NCBI GenBank assembly: GCA_034433515.1 | Contig: DAOUAL010000070.1 | Coordinates: 1 to 55,602 of the forward strand | Source of the DNA: DAOTXS01 sp034433515 | GTDB lineage: Bacteria > Chloroflexota > Anaerolineae > UBA4142 | Direction: 5' to 3' | Length of the DNA: 55,602 nt | Shown: piece after piece, positions 33,141 to 41,269 of the stretch | Layout: each line of letters begins with the position of its first letter | Position numbering within the stretch: position 1 is the stretch's first letter | Translations under genes and position numbers: made by a program | The notes under the pieces: generated by a model | The model's database searches: none | The model's input: only the letters and a program-made list of their open reading frames with translations | Told to the model about the DNA's origin: nothing

Positions 33141-35576
33141 ATGGCAGACCTTCCTTCACATGCGCAAGTGGTGATTATTGGCGGTGGCGTGGGCGGATGT
33201 AGTATCGCGTATCATCTCACCAAGATGGGTTGGAAAGACGTCGTTTTGCTCGAACGCCACGAATTGACCAGCGGTTCAACGTGGCATTCGGCGGGGTTGG
33301 TGGGGACGCTGCGTTCCGATGTCAACCTGACCAAGATGATGAAGTACAGCACCGATCTGTATCGCAAATTGGAAGCCGAAACCGGGCAAAGTACCGGCTG
33401 GCGTGAAGTGGGCGGTATTCGTCTGGCGTCATCGCCGGAACGATTGGTGGAACTCAAGCGCCAAGTTGCGCTCGCACGCTCGTTTGGTTTACCGCTCGAA
33501 CTCATCAGCGCGGACGAAGCGCAAAAAAGGTTTCCGTTGATGAACAAGGAAGGCGTGCTGGGTGCGGTGTACACACCAACCGATGGCAGCATTGACCCCA
33601 CCGGCTTGACGATGGCGTTAGCCGCTGGCGCCAAATCGCGCGGCGCAAAAATGTTCTTGCACACGCGCGTAACCGGCATCACGGTCAAAGAAGATCGGGT
33701 AACCGAAGTAATCACAGATCAAGGCACGATCAAAACCGAAATCGTGGTGAACGCGGCGGGACAATGGGGCGGCGAAATCGGCAAGATGGTTGGCGTGAAT
33801 CTGCCCGTTGTGCCGATGGCGCACTTGTATGCGATTACGAAACCGGTGGCGGGGCTGGGACGGGGTGTGCCCACGCTGCGCGATCCGGATAATCTGGTGT
33901 ACTGGCGTGAAGAAGTGGGCGGCTTTATCGCCGGCGGTTACGAACGCGAACCTGCACCGTTTGGACTGGATGGCATTCCAGAAAATTTTGCGTACCAACT
34001 CTTGCCCCCGGACTGGGATCGCTTTACACCGCTGTTACAAAACATGGTCAAGCGCGTTCCCGCGACGGAGACCGCCGAGATTCGGCAATTGCTCAACGGG
34101 CCGGAAGGATTCACGCCCGATGGCGAATTCTTGCTGGGTCCCACTTCGGTGAAAGGTTTCTGGGTAGCGTGTGCATTTTGCGCACACGGGCTTGCCGGCG
34201 CAGGCGGCATCGGCAAGGTGATGGCAGAGTGGATCATCGAAGGAATCCCGGAATGGGATGTGTGGCGCTTGGATGTGCGCCGCTTTGGACCCAACTATGC
34301 GAGCCAAAAGTACACGGTGGCGCGCACAATTGAAACGTACGCCAAGTATTACGACATTCATTATCCCAACGAAGAGCGCGAGACCGGTCGTCCCTTGCGC
34401 CTTTCGCCGGCGTATTTCCGGCAAAAAGAGTTAGGCGCGGCGTTTGGCGAAAAGTTTGGCTGGGAACGCGTCAATTGGTTCAACTCCAATCTCCAGGCAT
34501 CCCTCTCTCATCCTTACCAACCGCGCGGCTGGATGGCAAAACATTATTCGCCCGCTATCGAAGTGGAACACCTAGCCACGCGCGAACGCGCCGGCTTGTT
34601 TGATGAAACCTCGTTCAACAAAATCGAAATTCATGGCAAGGGTGCGCTCACATTCCTGCAAAGGATGTGCGATAATAACATAGACAAGCCGGTCGGTAGC
34701 ATTGTGTACACCCAGATGCTCAACCCGCGCGGTGGAATCGAATGTGATTTCACGGTTACGCGCGTGGAAGCAGAGCGCTTTTTGATTATCACCGGTACCG
34801 CGTTCGGCGTGCACGATATGTCGTGGATTCGTTTGCATATGCCGGAGGACGGTTCGGTGGTGATGCAGGATGTAACGTCGCAGTACGCGTGCATCGGTTT
34901 GTGGGGACCCAAAGCGCGCACGATTCTGCAAAAGGTTACCAAAGCGAATGTGTCGAACGAGGCGTTCCCGTATATGACGATGCAACAGATCGCGGTGGGC
35001 GAGGTCCCGGTGCTGGCATTGCGCGTTACGTACGTGGGCGAACTGGGCTGGGAATTTTATTGTCCGATGGAGTACGGCTTGGCGTTGTACGATACGTTGC
35101 TCCAAGCCGGCGAACCGGAAGGCATCGCGCCCGCCGGTTATCGTGCCATTGATTCACTGCGCTTGGAGAAAGGGTATCGCTACTGGGGCGCGGACATTTC
35201 GCCGGATTACACGCCGTACGAAACCGGGCAAGCGTTCTGCGTGGATCTCAACAAAGGCGATTTCATCGGACGCGAGGCGTTGCTCAAGCGCAAGCAAGAA
35301 GGGATCAAGCAAAAGTTGTGTTGTCTATCGCTCGCTGATCCAACCGCCATCGCCATCGGCAAAGAACCCCTTCATCGTGGCGATCAAGTGATTGGTTGGG
35401 TTACCTCCGGCGGATATGGGTACTCAGTCAAAAAGAGTATCGCGTACGGTTACTTGCCGGTCGAATATGCCAAGCCGGGCACAGCGTTGGATATTGATTT
35501 CTTTGGCGAACGGATCAAGGCGGTGGTGGAACGCGAGCCGTTGTGGGATCCCAAAGGTGAACGCCTTAGAGCATAG
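33141..35576 (+). CDS. GcvT-FAD oxidoreductase, dimethylglycine/sarcosine dehydrogenase-like, with FAD-linking His
   Basis: An 811-aa paralogue of the protein at 27.8-30.2 kb. It has the FAD dinucleotide motif VVIIGGGVGGCSIAYHLTKMG (10-30) and the GSTWHSAG site with His49, which in dimethylglycine dehydrogenases carries covalent FAD. The C-terminal GcvT module (ERAGLFDETSFNKIEIHG, YVGELGWEFYCPM) binds tetrahydrofolate. The expected reaction is oxidation of an N-methyl group on dimethylglycine, sarcosine or a similar amine with methylene-THF formation. The ATG at 33141 has AAGGAG 11 bases upstream. It is transcribed opposite to its paralogue. Confidence 0.9.
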   Translation: MADLPSHAQVVIIGGGVGGCSIAYHLTKMGWKDVVLLERHELTSGSTWHSAGLVGTLRSDVNLTKMMKYSTDLYRKLEAETGQSTGWREVGGIRLASSPERLVELKRQVALARSFGLPLELISADEAQKRFPLMNKEGVLGAVYTPTDGSIDPTGLTMALAAGAKSRGAKMFLHTRVTGITVKEDRVTEVITDQGTIKTEIVVNAAGQWGGEIGKMVGVNLPVVPMAHLYAITKPVAGLGRGVPTLRDPDNLVYWREEVGGFIAGGYEREPAPFGLDGIPENFAYQLLPPDWDRFTPLLQNMVKRVPATETAEIRQLLNGPEGFTPDGEFLLGPTSVKGFWVACAFCAHGLAGAGGIGKVMAEWIIEGIPEWDVWRLDVRRFGPNYASQKYTVARTIETYAKYYDIHYPNEERETGRPLRLSPAYFRQKELGAAFGEKFGWERVNWFNSNLQASLSHPYQPRGWMAKHYSPAIEVEHLATRERAGLFDETSFNKIEIHGKGALTFLQRMCDNNIDKPVGSIVYTQMLNPRGGIECDFTVTRVEAERFLIITGTAFGVHDMSWIRLHMPEDGSVVMQDVTSQYACIGLWGPKARTILQKVTKANVSNEAFPYMTMQQIAVGEVPVLALRVTYVGELGWEFYCPMEYGLALYDTLLQAGEPEGIAPAGYRAIDSLRLEKGYRYWGADISPDYTPYETGQAFCVDLNKGDFIGREALLKRKQEGIKQKLCCLSLADPTAIAIGKEPLHRGDQVIGWVTSGGYGYSVKKSIAYGYLPVEYAKPGTALDIDFFGERIKAVVEREPLWDPKGERLRA

Positions 35577-35698
35577 TGGCGTATCCTCGACGGGGAATCT
35601 GCCAGGATAGGCGACCTCTTTTTCGACAAGTGTTTTGAAATTGGTACGGGCAGTTAGAAACCGTTGTTTAGTGCAATAGGATTATTTTTAAGGGCGTT

Positions 35699-35799
35699 GC
35701 TCATTCGCCTTCGGCGCAGAGAGATGAAAATAAGCGAGTGTCGTAGTACGGCGCTGGATCGCCCGCGCGGTGAATCGCGCGACGACAAACCTATTTTCA
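35699..35799 (+). ncRNA. Candidate structured leader RNA, unit 1
   Basis: The unit opens with GCTCATTCGCCTTCGGCGCA (a CGCC/GGCG hairpin). Then TGAAAATA (35725-35732) pairs with TATTTTCA (35792-35799). Inside, TGTCGT (35739-35744) pairs with ACGACA (35782-35787), enclosing two adjacent hairpins, GGCG/CGCC (35750-35753 with 35760-35763) and CGCGCG/CGCGCG (35764-35769 with 35776-35781). Together they form a compact three-way junction. No known riboswitch class was recognised. Confidence 0.45.
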
Positions 35800-35807
35800 G
35801 AGGAGTG

Positions 35808-35893
35808 GCTCATTCGCCGTTGGCGCACCAAAAGTCGAATGAAAATGGACCACGCGTAGGACAAATTTCAAACAAATTTGTCCCACATTTTCA
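35808..35893 (+). ncRNA. Candidate structured leader RNA, unit 2, next to the ribosome site
   Basis: The opening GCTCATTCGCCGTTGGCGCA repeats unit 1 with two changes. TGAAAATG (35840-35847) pairs with CATTTTCA (35886-35893), enclosing a 10-bp hairpin GGACAAATTT/AAATTTGTCC (35859-35868 with 35874-35883). The closing pair is G-C where unit 1 has A-T, a compensatory change. The stem ends at the AAGGGAGG ribosome site of the transaldolase gene. Confidence 0.45.
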
Positions 35894-35910
35894 AGGGAGG
35901 TCATCTCAAT

Positions 35911-37110
35911 ATGACGCAAAGTGTTCTGGAACGACTCGCTGCCGTTCACCCGGATATGGAAATCTGGTGGGATTCATCCCCCCTCGTCTTCCAAGCCTGG
36001 GTGAAAAAGATGGTGGATGCGGCACCTGCCAAACAAAAGGACGAATTGGCGGAACAACTCAATCGCATCTACAATGTCAAGGACCCGGTAAAAAGTTTGA
36101 TTCGCGGTTGTACCACCAACCCGCCGCTTTCCCTCACCGCTGTTAAAAGCGACCCTACCACGTGGAATGAATGGATTGATAACTTGATTCGCTCCAATGG
36201 TGGGCTAAATCAGCACGAGTATTTCTGGCTCACCTATCGCGAAGTGATTCGCCGGGGCGCCGAGATGATGATGCCGATCTGGGAAGCCTCGAACGGCAAA
36301 TATGGCTATATCTCCGGGCAACTCGATCCACGCCTCTTGACCGAGACCGAGAAAATGATCGAGATGGCAAAAGAGATTCGCGCCATTGCGCCGAATGTGA
36401 TGATCAAAGTCCCTGCCAGCACACAAGGCGTCGAAGTCGTCAAGGTGCTGACCTCAATGGCGATTCCCACGAATGTAACGACCTGCTTTACGCTCCCCCA
36501 AATCTGGGCAGTGGCCAACGCGGCGAAAGAAGGGGTTGCGATCGCCGAGAAGAACAAGGTGGATCTGAGCAAATGGCGCGCGGTCATTACGATGATGATC
36601 GGTCGCCTCATTGAAAATCCGGTGCTCGATCAGCAAGCGGCACGGCGCGGCATCACGCTTTCGTGGGCGGACAAGCATTGGATCGGCATTTACATCTTCC
36701 GCAAAGCCTTCAAACTGCTCAAAGATAACGCGATGCCCAGCAAGATGCTCGCCTGCTCAATGCGAGATGGTCCACTCGTGGGCGGCAAGTATCATTTCTG
36801 GGACATTGAAAAAATTGCGGGCGATATTGTGTACACCATGCCGCCTTATGTGCTCGAGCCACTCTTCCAAAAATGCGCGGATCTCCAATTCAAAGAAGAG
36901 ATTCTCAACGATGATGTTCCGGCAGAAGTCTTGCGCAAAGCCAGCAAGATTCCCTTCATCCTGCAATCATGGGACGAAAACGGAATGGAAATTGATCAAT
37001 TCAACCTGCATCCCTCAACGATTGCAACCGCCGAAACGTTCGCGCAAGCGTCTGCCGGCTTGGAAGCCTACGTGGGCGAACGGATGGCGGCGCTGGGTGT
37101 AAAAAAGTAA
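35911..37110 (+). CDS. tal: Transaldolase
   Basis: Transfers a dihydroxyacetone unit between sugar phosphates in the non-oxidative pentose phosphate pathway. The Schiff-base Lys is Lys166 in NVMIKVPAS; other family segments are WWDSSP, IRGCTTNPPLS, YISGQLDPRL and the TNVTTCFTLPQ strand. At 399 aa it belongs to the longer transaldolase type. The ATG at 35911 follows AAGGGAGG; an upstream in-frame TTG at 35878 lies within the leader stem and is rejected. The transketolase gene follows after 57 bp, so both are likely cotranscribed. Confidence 0.88.
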   Translation: MTQSVLERLAAVHPDMEIWWDSSPLVFQAWVKKMVDAAPAKQKDELAEQLNRIYNVKDPVKSLIRGCTTNPPLSLTAVKSDPTTWNEWIDNLIRSNGGLNQHEYFWLTYREVIRRGAEMMMPIWEASNGKYGYISGQLDPRLLTETEKMIEMAKEIRAIAPNVMIKVPASTQGVEVVKVLTSMAIPTNVTTCFTLPQIWAVANAAKEGVAIAEKNKVDLSKWRAVITMMIGRLIENPVLDQQAARRGITLSWADKHWIGIYIFRKAFKLLKDNAMPSKMLACSMRDGPLVGGKYHFWDIEKIAGDIVYTMPPYVLEPLFQKCADLQFKEEILNDDVPAEVLRKASKIPFILQSWDENGMEIDQFNLHPSTIATAETFAQASAGLEAYVGERMAALGVKK

Positions 37111-37114
37111 CCTG

Positions 37115-37140
37115 CTTTCTCGCTCTCTTCAACGAAGAGA
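37115..37140 (+). terminator. Small hairpin between transaldolase and transketolase genes
   Basis: TCTCTTC and GAAGAGA form a 7-bp stem around AAC. There is no T tract, so it is probably only a processing or stability element. Confidence 0.35.
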
Positions 37141-37167
37141 AAGGGAGTGAGGATTAGAGTAACTACT

Positions 37168-39150
37168 ATGACCCCACTACCACCTTATGATGACATTGAC
37201 CAACTGATTGCCAACACGATTCGGATGTTGGCAATTGATGGTGTGCAACACGCCAAGTCGGGTCATCCCGGCATGCCGCTGGGAACCGCCGATCTCGCCA
37301 CCGTTTTGTGGTCGCGTTTTCTCAAGGCGAACCCAGCCAATCCACAGTGGCCCAACCGTGATCGGTTCATTCTGTCGGCGGGGCACGGCTCGATGTTGCT
37401 CTACGCGCTCCTGCACTTGTGGGGCTATCCAATGTCGCTCGATGAACTCAAACGATTTCGGCAATGGAACAGTCTCACGCCGGGTCATCCGGAACGCGAT
37501 GTGCATCTTGGCATCGAAACGACCACGGGGCCGCTGGGGCAAGGATTTGGCAACGCCGTCGGCATCGCCTTGGCAGAACGCTGGCTCGCGGCGCGATTCA
37601 ACAAACCCGGCTTTCCCATTGTGGATCACTATACTTACGTCATCGCTTCTGACGGCGATTTGGAAGAAGGTATCTCGCACGAAACCGCTTCGCTGGCTGG
37701 GCATCTGGGTTTGGGCAAGTTGATCGTCTTGTACGATGACAATCACATTTCGATTGATGGTCCCACCGACCTGTCGTTCAGCGAAGATATTCCGCGACGA
37801 TTCGCAGCGTACGGTTGGCACACCCAAACGATTGATGGTCACGATATGCAAGCGGTTGATGCGGCGATTCGCGCGGCGCAAGCCGAAACGGCGCGCCCAT
37901 CCTTGATCGCGTGCCGCACGCACATCGGTTACGGTAGCCCCAAGCAAGACACCTCGAAAGCGCACGGCGAACCGTTGGGTGAAGATGCCGTTAAGGCAAC
38001 CAAAGAATTTTTCAAATGGCAACTCGAACCCAAGTTTTTCATTCCCGATGCCATTCACGCGCGCTTGAATCAAATCCGTGAAATCGGCAAGCAACGCGAG
38101 GCGGAATGGAATGCAATGTTGAGCAAGTACTGCGCGCAATATCCGGAACTCGCGGCGCAATGGAACGACTATATCGCCGGGAATTTGCCGGCGGGCTGGG
38201 AATCGGCGTTGCCTGTGTTACCCAACGATAAACCGCTCGCGACGCGCGCGGCGTCCGGTGCGGTGTTGGAAGCGCTCTTGCCCAAGATTCCAACGATGCT
38301 GGGTGGCTCGGCAGACCTCACGCCCAGCAACAATACCAAGACCAAAGACGCCAAGCCTCTCAAACGCGACGATTTCACCGGCACGTACATCCACTTTGGC
38401 GTTCGCGAACACGCGATGGGCGGGATGATGAATGGGTTGGCGTTGCACGGCTTGCGGCCCTACGGCGGCACGTTCCTCGTCTTTTCCGATTATATGCGTC
38501 CAACGATTCGCCTGGCCGCGTTTATGGGCTTGCCGGTGATTTACGTGTTCACGCACGATAGCATCGGCTTGGGCGAAGATGGTCCCACGCATCAACCGGT
38601 GGAACACATCACTAGTTTACGCGCCATTCCCAACTTGGTTGTGATTCGACCGGCGGATGGCAATGAAACGGTGCAGGCGTGGAAGGTGGCGTTGGAACGC
38701 AAGACTGGTCCCACCGCGCTCATTCTAAGCCGGCAAGCGATTCCCTTCGTTACGCCGGTCAAGAACGATCTGGCGCACGGCGCGTACGTTCTTGCGGATG
38801 CGGCCCCGCCACGCATCACCCTCATCGCCAGCGGTGCCGAAGTGAGTGTGGCGATGGAGGCGCGCAAGAAACTGGCGGAAGAAGGGATCGGCGCGCGCGT
38901 GGTGTCAATGCCCTCGTGGGAATTGTTCGATCAACAAGACGCGACTTATCGCCAGAGCGTACTCTTGCCCGGCGTGCCGCGGCTCGCCATCGAAGCCGGT
39001 GTCACGTTGGCGTGGAGCCGCTACGTGGGTGAGCAAGGCAAGGTGATTGGGCTCGATCGGTTTGGCGCGTCTGCGCCATATCAAGTCTTGTTCGAGCAGT
39101 TGGGTTTTACACCCGATCACGTCGTCAAGCACGCCAAGGCTATCATCTAA
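37168..39150 (+). CDS. tkt: Transketolase
   Basis: Thiamine-diphosphate enzyme (660 aa) moving two-carbon units between sugar phosphates. It contains AKSGHPGMPLG, the ThDP motif ASDGDLEEGISHE...DDNHISIDG, and the pyrimidine domain with the catalytic Glu in HFGVREHAMGGM, then GLGEDGPTHQPVE. Length is standard. The ATG at 37168 is used; the in-frame GTG at 37147 would add seven residues, and neither has an ideal ribosome site. Together with transaldolase it could recycle pentose phosphates. Confidence 0.94.
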   Translation: MTPLPPYDDIDQLIANTIRMLAIDGVQHAKSGHPGMPLGTADLATVLWSRFLKANPANPQWPNRDRFILSAGHGSMLLYALLHLWGYPMSLDELKRFRQWNSLTPGHPERDVHLGIETTTGPLGQGFGNAVGIALAERWLAARFNKPGFPIVDHYTYVIASDGDLEEGISHETASLAGHLGLGKLIVLYDDNHISIDGPTDLSFSEDIPRRFAAYGWHTQTIDGHDMQAVDAAIRAAQAETARPSLIACRTHIGYGSPKQDTSKAHGEPLGEDAVKATKEFFKWQLEPKFFIPDAIHARLNQIREIGKQREAEWNAMLSKYCAQYPELAAQWNDYIAGNLPAGWESALPVLPNDKPLATRAASGAVLEALLPKIPTMLGGSADLTPSNNTKTKDAKPLKRDDFTGTYIHFGVREHAMGGMMNGLALHGLRPYGGTFLVFSDYMRPTIRLAAFMGLPVIYVFTHDSIGLGEDGPTHQPVEHITSLRAIPNLVVIRPADGNETVQAWKVALERKTGPTALILSRQAIPFVTPVKNDLAHGAYVLADAAPPRITLIASGAEVSVAMEARKKLAEEGIGARVVSMPSWELFDQQDATYRQSVLLPGVPRLAIEAGVTLAWSRYVGEQGKVIGLDRFGASAPYQVLFEQLGFTPDHVVKHAKAII

Positions 39151-39210
39151 TCTTGGTGAATCACGCAAAAAACTCGCGTCATTCGCAGATAAAAAACAAG
39201 GAGTTATACA

Positions 39211-40320
39211 ATGGTCAAACCAATCGAAGAGTACTATGTCCCTTGGATCAAACCGCTCAAAATGTACGTGTCGAGCCATATTGATCTGGCGTGGAAGCAA
39301 CCGGCACTGCATCGCATGATGTCAAACGAAAATCCGATTCCTCCCTCGCCCAAGGTCTTGGAAGCGATTATGAAGTACGCCGCTATGGCAAATCGGTATC
39401 CGGATCAAGGTCTCATTTTGCGGAGCAAGATTGCGGAAATGAACGGGCTGGAGGGCCCGGAAAATGTGGTGCTTGCCAACGGCTCGAGCGAAGCGTTCGA
39501 TCTGATCTATCGGACGTTCTTGCAACCCGGCGAAGAATCTATTCAACATACCCCGTGCTTTGGGATTTACAAACTACGCACCGAAGTGCTGGGCGGCAAA
39601 CTGGTCTCTGTCCCGATGATCTACAAAGACCAAAAGTTGCTCTACGATGCGGACGGGATTCTCAACGCGATTACAGACAAGACCAAAATCATCACGATTG
39701 CCAATCCCAACAATCCCACCGGCAACTTTATGGATGCCAAAGATTTCGTCCGCATCGCCGAAACTGGCATCCCCTTTATCATTGATGAAGCCTACATCGA
39801 ATATGCCGGCTTGGGCATGTCGCAGGTGGGGCTGACCAAGAAATACAAAAACGTCATCATTACGCGGACATTCTCCAAAGCATACGGGCTTGCCGGCTTG
39901 CGTTTTGGTTACATTCTGGCGGATAAAGACGTGGCGATGAAGATCGCCGCGACCCTGTTGCCGTGGAACGTGGGTACGATTGTGATGTGGGCGGCGCTCG
40001 CCGCGCTGGAAGACCAAGAATCGTTGGCACAACGCGTCAAGTTCAACAACGAGCAAGTCGCGTACATCGAAGAGATGATGGGCAAGATTCCCGGCGTGGT
40101 GGTCTTTCCCTCCCAAGCCAACTATATCTTGTTCGATGCCGGACCAACCGGAAAAAAGACAGCAGACATTTTGGCGTACGCGCAGAGCAAGGGCATCATC
40201 CTGCGTGGCGAATCTGCCAAGTACGGCAGTGAGGGTTGGTTCCGCGTAACCATCGGCACCAAGGAAGAGAACGAGTTGTTCATCAAGACGATGTACGAGT
40301 ATTTTGCCAAATCAAATTAG
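39211..40320 (+). CDS. Aminotransferase, HisC-like (fold type I)
   Basis: PLP-dependent aminotransferase, 369 aa. It shows MSNENPIPPSPKV, the ANPNNPTG motif (164-171), IIDEAYIEY with the PLP-contacting Asp, and the Schiff-base Lys223 in TFSKAYGLAGLRFGY. The closest familiar family is histidinol-phosphate aminotransferase, but no other his gene is nearby, so a different amino acceptor is possible. The ATG at 39211 has AAGGAG upstream, 60 bp after the transketolase gene. Confidence 0.85.
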   Translation: MVKPIEEYYVPWIKPLKMYVSSHIDLAWKQPALHRMMSNENPIPPSPKVLEAIMKYAAMANRYPDQGLILRSKIAEMNGLEGPENVVLANGSSEAFDLIYRTFLQPGEESIQHTPCFGIYKLRTEVLGGKLVSVPMIYKDQKLLYDADGILNAITDKTKIITIANPNNPTGNFMDAKDFVRIAETGIPFIIDEAYIEYAGLGMSQVGLTKKYKNVIITRTFSKAYGLAGLRFGYILADKDVAMKIAATLLPWNVGTIVMWAALAALEDQESLAQRVKFNNEQVAYIEEMMGKIPGVVVFPSQANYILFDAGPTGKKTADILAYAQSKGIILRGESAKYGSEGWFRVTIGTKEENELFIKTMYEYFAKSN

Positions 40321-40387
40321 CCACCGAATTACACGGAAACACACAGAAAAAAATCCTCTGAACTTTTCCGTGTGATTCTGTGTGTTT
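40321..40387. repeat. Inverted-repeat spacer after the aminotransferase
   Basis: CACGGAAA and ACACACAGAA on the left are mirrored by TTTTCCGTG and TTCTGTGTGT on the right, so the 67-bp spacer can fold into a long imperfect hairpin. It resembles the CACAGA-type spacers near 15.78 kb and 27.74 kb. Confidence 0.5.
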
Positions 40388-40489
40388 CTAGTGCACCAAC
40401 ATGAAAGAGTTGCCTACCAGACGGATGGGAAGACGTTGACAGATGTGGCTAAAAATCGAGTTTTCACCACGCACTTGGTGCACTACTAG
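40388..40489 (+). mobile_element. MITE-like inverted-repeat element, copy 3
   Basis: A 102-bp element with CTAGTGCACCAACATGAAAG at the left, the complement of CTAGTAGTGCACCAAGTGCG at the right, and CTAG at both ends. It is nearly identical to the reverse complement of copy 1. Its right end lies 6 bp from the ATG of the HAD gene and contributes AGGG to the ribosome site. Confidence 0.72.
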
Positions 40490-40495
40490 GGCAGA

Positions 40496-41269
40496 ATGAA
40501 AAGACCAGGAATCCTCTTTGATCTTGACGGCACGGTGTATCGCGGCGAGCAGTTGATCCCGGGAGCGCGTGAAACGATCGAGCGGATGCGGGAACGAGCG
40601 CATCCGCTTGTCTTTGTAACCAACGCGATTGAAACCGTGGCTGAACACGTGGAGAAACTAGCGCGGCTGGGGATTGCTGTTCAGCCGGACGAAATCATCA
40701 CTGCCGCACGCGTGCTGGTTCATTTGCTTCGCCAAACGATGCCCAACGCGCGTGTGTTCGCGCTCGCGGATCCGGTGCTCCGCGAACAACTCGCGCTGCA
40801 TTTTCGCTTGACCGAAAAGCCGGACGAAGTTGATGTGGTCGTTGCCAGTACGGATCGCGAGTTCAACTATCGCAAGTTGACGATTGCGTTTCACGCGTTG
40901 CGACGTGGCGCACGCTTTTGGGCGACAAATGCCGATGCCACCTGGCCCCAAGCCGGCGGCGAAATTCCGGATGCCGGGGCGATCATCGGTGCCTTGGAGG
41001 GTTGCACCCAGCGCAAGGTAGAGTTGATCACCGGCAAACCTTCGCGCTACATCGTTGAGTTTGCCCTGACACGCTTGGGACGCGCTGCCCACGAGTGCGT
41101 TATCGTGGGCGATAGTTTGGCAAGCGATATGGTGATGGGCAAGCAGAGTGGCATGAAAACGATTCTGGTCCTGACCGGCGTTACACGACCAGAACGGTTA
41201 GAGGAAGCGCCTATTCAGCCGGATGTCGTTTGTGCCAGCATCGCCGAGATTCCTAGCGAGTTATTCTGA
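40496..41269 (+). CDS. HAD-superfamily phosphatase, subfamily IIA (NagD-like)
   Basis: A 257-aa phosphatase. Motif I is ILFDLDGTVYRGE (Asp9, Asp11), motif II lies around LVFVTNA, and motif III/IV KPSRYIVE...VIVGDSLASDMVMGKQSGM is intact. The large cap insertion between motifs II and III is typical of NagD/4-nitrophenylphosphatase-like members. The ATG at 40496 lies just after MITE copy 3. The stop overlaps the convergent histidine kinase gene by 9 bp. Confidence 0.88.
   Translation: MKRPGILFDLDGTVYRGEQLIPGARETIERMRERAHPLVFVTNAIETVAEHVEKLARLGIAVQPDEIITAARVLVHLLRQTMPNARVFALADPVLREQLALHFRLTEKPDEVDVVVASTDREFNYRKLTIAFHALRRGARFWATNADATWPQAGGEIPDAGAIIGALEGCTQRKVELITGKPSRYIVEFALTRLGRAAHECVIVGDSLASDMVMGKQSGMKTILVLTGVTRPERLEEAPIQPDVVCASIAEIPSELF

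Larger units (their letters stand above)
35577..35910 (+). other. Structured leader of the transaldolase gene
   Basis: There is no gene in this 334-bp gap. It contains two tandem stem-forming units, listed separately, which end right at the transaldolase ribosome site. Confidence 0.5.

Noticed and set aside
35664..36146. 160-codon frame spanning the transaldolase leader
   Set aside because: It runs out of frame into the transaldolase gene, lacks a ribosome site, and covers the inverted repeats that fit an RNA leader better.
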